A DNA stretch of 64,000 bases from Dipylidium caninum (Eukaryota; Platyhelminthes; Cestoda; Cyclophyllidea; Dipylidiidae), in the NCBI GenBank assembly GCA_017562135.1, contig QEYB01000637.1:186001-250000 (forward strand). Reading direction: 5' to 3'. Under the pieces are notes generated by a model. That model was given only the letters and a program-made list of their open reading frames with translations. It was not told where the DNA came from and made no database searches. The stretch's first letter is position 1. The number at the start of each line of letters is the position of its first letter. Shown one piece after another: positions 60,501 to 64,000 of this stretch. Both the position numbers and the translations under genes were made by a program.

Positions 60501-60772
60501 CCGAACCAGAATTCATAAATAAGGATAGCTTCAGTTACAATATATCGGAATAGACCGAGAAAGTGCTTCACGTGTTGAAATGGGACGTGACAGCACAGAG
60601 GACATGCGAATACGAAGACACCAGTCGCGCCGACCAAATAAACAACCGCGTTGCGGTTGAACGTAGGACTGTTTTATGTAATCAAACGACCCTTTAATGA
60701 ACATTGAAGATATTACCAATTCTCCCAATCAAAGTTTATTTTCCCAAATGCTCACCTCTTGTGCTGCATAAT
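57177..60772 (-). CDS. SH3BP5: SH3BP5 / Sab homologue (Rab11 GEF family), 5' incomplete
   Basis: Coiled-coil protein of the SH3BP5/REI-1 family, known as a guanine-nucleotide exchange factor for Rab11 and, as Sab, a JNK-binding protein of the mitochondrial outer membrane. Exons on the minus strand: 60756-60772 (17 nt), 60053-60340, 59856-59986, 59730-59772 (43 nt) and 57177-57596. From 60340 they encode 293 residues in phase. Diagnostic blocks: EATQVLSTHFKKLRSSIEKS followed by RPYYEL, which matches EATVKLDELVKKIGKAVEDSKPYWE; AIRRARPYFDL (RAINKSKPYFEL); and SLEAISNCIHESRR with GVGAEG (NLEMISDEIHERRR, GVGAEG). The N-terminal exon (the DPRIQ..LE.LN part in other animals) was not found and may lie beyond the window. 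The tail is shorter than in human SH3BP5 (455 residues in total). Confidence 0.88.
57597..59729 (-). other. SH3BP5 intron before the last exon (2.1 kb)
   Basis: AT-rich; from about 58380 to 59200 the plus strand is A/G-rich. The 60-70 codon frames at 57816-58001, 57961-58173 and 59249-59437 have no domain. No exon or transposon was recognised. Confidence 0.55.
59730..59772 (-). CDS. SH3BP5: SH3BP5 43-nt micro-exon
   Basis: Acceptor TGTTGTAG|A and donor ATGCAG|GTGAGT. The single first base completes the Arg codon left by the previous exon, followed by PYFDLHASYNQKMQ, which matches KPYFELKAKYYVQLEQL. The phase is right on both sides. Confidence 0.9.
59856..59986 (-). CDS. SH3BP5: SH3BP5 third visible exon
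   Basis: A 131-nt exon after a 66-bp intron (TTTTTTCAG|ATT), ending GCTCG|GTACTG, phase 2. It encodes the coiled-coil part INATKRELDDLKKKHEEILS, then FRSRMNMAIRRA. An 83-bp intron separates it from the micro-exon. Confidence 0.9.
60053..60340 (-). CDS. SH3BP5: SH3BP5 second visible exon (first coiled-coil block)
   Basis: Acceptor CTTTTGTAG|AAG, donor CAGAAG|GTTTGC, 96 codons, phase 0 at both ends. It reads KARKDYQSLFSEATQVLSTH, then FKKLRSSIEKSRPYYELQTK, and continues as a Lys/Glu/Leu-rich coiled coil ending ETINSAVQK. This is the most family-specific stretch of the gene. Confidence 0.92.
60341..60755 (-). other. SH3BP5 intron between the micro-exon and the first coil exon
   Basis: A 415-bp AT-rich intron; the 65-codon minus-strand frame at 60531-60728 lies inside it and shows no coil-forming pattern. 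Nothing else is seen. Confidence 0.45.
60756..60772 (-). CDS. SH3BP5: Candidate 17-nt SH3BP5 micro-exon
   Basis: The bases ATTATGCAGCACAAGAG lie between AATTCTTTAG| and |GTGAGC on the minus strand. Read in the phase required by the next exon they give (x)YAAQE, continuing as KARKDYQ, where the family has a charged coil (ETELEDARQKF). An upstream in-frame stop rules out a longer exon. It depends on an upstream exon ending in phase 1 that was not found. Confidence 0.5.
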
Positions 60773-63119
60773 CTAAAGAATTTATTCAAAATTTGACACA
60801 AAGGATTTTAAGTTCCGAAATAAATATGATTTAAGTCTTTGTGTCTTCCTTCGCGACTCGTTATAGATACAACTACGGTTTATAAACGACTACAATCTAA
60901 TTGAGATGCATTCATTTGGAATATGATTTTGAACAACGCTGATGGTCCTTCATTCCACTTGTTGGTCATTGATTTATTAGAATTATTGGAGAAAAAACCC
61001 TGAAATCAGGCATCTCTGTCGACCACATCTCTTAAATATCAAGAACGAGGCCAATTTTTTACAAAATGTCTATCGTGAATTTTTCTATACCCACACTTAG
61101 AAAATACGCGAGCGTTTTACTAATAATGTTTTGACACATATTTCCACCAATAGGTTAACATTTATTTTCGCAAAGCTACCTTATGTCGCAACCCGTATGG
61201 TTTTCTGGTAACAGCCGATATTGTAAAGAGGTGTTAATCACTTCCGAACTATGACATATTTTCACCTTTATAAGAATAAATTGCACTTTCTCCTAATCGA
61301 TGTAAGTGCAAAATTTGGACAAGCCCAGGTGGTTTGCGCAACGAGTACGCTTTTCATATTACTACTTCAAGTGGTGAGCAGGGTCCAACAAAATGTCAGG
61401 GTAACAAGATAACGAATTATTGGGCAAGAAGTTGAAATGGTCCTCTGGAGAGGTAACCAAAGTCATCCACGCAGGAAATTGAACATTTTCCGCACGTTCT
61501 TGCTATGCTTAGGTTTGCGTATTCATGTTCAATTTGTGCCACTTTTGACTAAAGGAAACATCCTTCAGGGCAGTTAACTTGCATACTATTGAAAACTTTA
61601 GCATCTAGTCAACGAGATGAGAGATTTTCTTGTTTTTTTTTTATATTGGAGAATAAATGGAAAAGATAGGCCCTAATAATACAGACATGAGTGGACGGTG
61701 AAGGCTGGGCAGTCACATGAGTAAAACGACACAACATGCGCTGCATACACTCTGCCTTGTTTTATCACTTTGCATACTTTTATGAAATATGTTTTAAGAC
61801 GTATGTATGAACAATGTGAAAACTATAATGGGACGTTGAGAAAATCAAAATATCCAAACTAATAATTCTGAGAGGTGCGCATAAATTGCAAAATAACTCT
61901 TCACGTCACCCAGAGGCCTAACGCATATTTAGATTTAAAATATATCCTCCGCGGGTACCTGAATTTAATAGCCCCACAATTAACTTTCTAATACTCAGCA
62001 AACCTTCTCTCTAGTTATTTTATCGTATCGATAATCGGGGTCAGAGCCTAATGAAATGTGGATCGTTTTGATATGAGATCTTAATGTAAAAGTGGATTCA
62101 TTGAGAACAAGCTGAATATTGTCTTTCCGTCATTTAAGAAATCACTGGTTGTTTTTTCTAGATCTTAAAATGATACTTCGAAAGATGTTCAATGTAAACA
62201 TTGCGTCACTTTCTGTTAACTCAATCGGAAATTTCAATAGGCGAAAAACACGGCTTCCATTCGTCTTAAAATTATAACTTCGATGATGGCCATTGAAGTA
62301 AACGTGCAAGATATCCATCGAAATTACATTCAAACGTTGCTAGAAATAGACATTCCTAAAGTACACAAACATAGCCTTCATTATATTCTTACCTCAGAAT
62401 GTAAGATCATTCTGAATTGCTAGCGAACAATCAAATTCACGTTTTCGCAAAGAAGCTCAAACTACTATACTTTTAAAATTACTTAAGAGATTCAAAATGA
62501 AATCACTGTATTCACTGGCTCCTTAATAACATCATATATATACTATTGAGTTTGCGATTCAAAGAAGCAGGAGAAAATTATGCAAAATTACGGTGTTCTG
62601 ATCACGGAAACAAAGACTACTCCTTATGTGAATGCCACTTTACTGTTCGATGTTTAAAAATGAGTTACATTTGGTAATTTTAGATGAAGCTATATTACAA
62701 CATACGTGTAATTTAAACTCTAATATTGAATTTTGACGGGTACCTTTGTTTGGATTAAGCCTGTTTCTAGGATGGTCTAAATGCCTTGTTCTCCAAAAGA
62801 GTTAATCAAGCGTGGTTAATTAAGATCGAAAGAGATCTCAAAGCTTCTTCCACATGAATGCCTCTGAAAGTATAGAAAATAAATAACATAATCCGTGTAA
62901 AAAATAAAAAATATGTGATCTAATCCTGCGGACAAAATCAAAAGCCAATAATGTATCACCATCTATTCACCATATTCACTTATACGCCATTTAAAAAAAT
63001 AACCCATGCATGACACTGACTTTCTAAAGAGCAAACTCATCTAGCTGGAAAATTAATTAAACAAATACTCCATTGCCCTTCGTAATTAATCCATATTCAC
63101 CTCAATCTTGCGCAAAAGT
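60773..63119. other. AT-rich region upstream of the visible SH3BP5 exons
   Basis: If SH3BP5 begins further up, this is intron. I looked for an exon encoding the family's N-terminal block and found none. The 63-codon minus-strand frame at 62142-62333 has no matching pattern. Confidence 0.4.
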
Positions 63120-63420
63120 GGAATTATAGCCAATCATAGCGTTAATACGACTGTGGAGCGCGCGTCAGCCAATCAAGTTTTAGAAATATGTGGCCTCCTC
63201 CTTTGGTGCGACATACGCAATCGCGCAAATGCTTATTTGTGTTAGCCTTTTTCTCTGAAAACGGAAGCGAAGTCTATGCGCTTGAGTTCACTTCACTGGC
63301 GATATCAAAGTTTCAGTCCCAGAAACTCCCAACTTCAATAAGAGGCGCTAGCTCTAGCGACGTCAAACGACATAGTAGGCGTTTTCGGTTCAACGGGCTG
63401 CGTTAGATGGTGCGTGCAAG
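63120..63420. promoter_or_regulatory. Candidate promoter with two CCAAT boxes
   Basis: Two copies of AGCCAATCA (CCAAT at 63130-63134 and 63169-63173), a GCGCGCG run between them, a GACGTCA CRE-like site (63359-63365) and many CpGs in otherwise AT-rich DNA. It lies about 400-700 bases upstream of the candidate plus-strand exon at 63800 and might also serve SH3BP5 on the other strand. The open frame at 63188-63406 is probably a by-product of the composition. Confidence 0.4.
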
Positions 63421-63799
63421 TTTGTGACTATTCTTAAGAGTTAGTGTAGATACGTCTATTATGTCACAACATAAGCAAGGTTGTGCTTCTCACTTTAGAC
63501 AAATAGGTTTTAATATCATTAATTGTTCAGACAACCGGATTAAAAAGAACTCCAGTAAACACTTAATGTGATATTGAAAACGAGTATTACTCATTTGGGC
63601 CTTGAAAAATGAGGATAGTCTTTAAGATTATTATGCAGAACATATAAATGCGAAAGCTTAATTGTTAGAACCATTTTGTCTTTTTACTCCAGTTGTCTTC
63701 AGTAAAGATATTTCCTTCATACAAATATGTACTACAAATCCGAATCACGTTTTGCCGAAGTGATTTAGTTAAAAACTTTCTATTAGAAGGAACGTATAA

Positions 63800-63850
63800 A
63801 TGTCTACCGCAGCAATACACCGGGTACGTCGACGAAGAAGTGGAAGCGTG
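63800..63850 (+). CDS. Candidate first coding exon of an unidentified plus-strand gene
   Basis: ATG at 63800 is directly preceded by an in-frame TAA and opens 17 codons (MSTAAIHRVRRRRSGSV) that end exactly at GTG|GTGAGT, a near-perfect donor. The stretch is CpG-rich with four consecutive basic residues, unlike its surroundings, and lies downstream of the CCAAT-containing region. The rest of the gene would lie beyond the window. The family cannot be told from 17 residues. Confidence 0.35.
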
Positions 63851-64000
63851 GTGAGTTTGGTCTTGACATTGATAAATACCTGCACAATATATTTAATTTT
63901 ATCATCTCACAATGGCGCCTACTGCACTAAACCATGTAAACCAAATTACGAGACTAACTTAAATCATTTAGATTAAACCCAATGAGTTACTCCCAGTAAG
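63851..64000 (+). other. Window end, probable intron start
   Basis: AT-rich sequence after the donor GTGAGT; no further exon is visible before the window ends. Confidence 0.3.

Noticed and set aside
1..64000. CRISPR arrays, phage genes, bacterial operons, rRNA genes
   Set aside because: No regularly spaced repeats, no Shine-Dalgarno-led gene chains and no rRNA-like stretches; the genes are intron-rich animal genes.

Overview
The window is nuclear DNA of an animal. It is AT-rich, its genes are split by GT-AG introns of 66 bp to about 5 kb, and the proteins are metazoan: a seven-repeat protocadherin, a MEKK1-type MAP3 kinase with SWIM and RING/PHD-like zinc modules, and an SH3BP5/Sab coiled-coil protein. 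Decayed mariner transposons and micro-exons fit a lophotrochozoan, and a flatworm such as a tapeworm is my best guess, but the taxon is inferred, not proven. || Layout. 1-10.5 kb is gene-poor and holds two dead mariner copies (about 1.53-2.62 kb, minus; about 5.22-6.26 kb, plus) and a tRNA-like/SINE-like relic near 9.4 kb. 10.6-25.6 kb is a plus-strand protocadherin gene: a candidate promoter with E-box and two CCAAT boxes, seven coding exons (signal peptide, seven cadherin repeats, one membrane helix, a long cytoplasmic tail) and poly(A) signals. Exon 1 carries a one-base frameshift at about 12135. 25.65-32.2 kb is AT-rich intergenic DNA with overlapping hairpins and one unexplained short ORF. 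32.2-54.5 kb (minus) is the MAP3K1 homologue. Eleven coding exons join without a frame conflict to 1488 codons plus stop; a non-coding first exon may lie near 55.6 kb. 57.2-60.8 kb (minus) is the SH3BP5 homologue, with exons of 17 and 43 nt; its first coding exon was not found. 63.1-63.85 kb has CCAAT boxes and CpG-rich sequence followed by what looks like the first coding exon of a further plus-strand gene. || How the genes relate. Protocadherins are cell-surface adhesion proteins. In other animals MAP3K1 acts above MKK4/7 and JNK, and SH3BP5 is both a Rab11 exchange factor and, as Sab, a JNK-binding mitochondrial protein. The two minus-strand genes lie head-to-tail and both belong to JNK biology in other animals; whether that neighbourhood means anything cannot be judged from one genome. 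I found no CRISPR array, phage, rRNA or intact tRNA gene, and nothing I would call a new molecular system. The most useful observations are the frameshift, the C-terminal extension of the kinase, the micro-exons and the decayed transposons.
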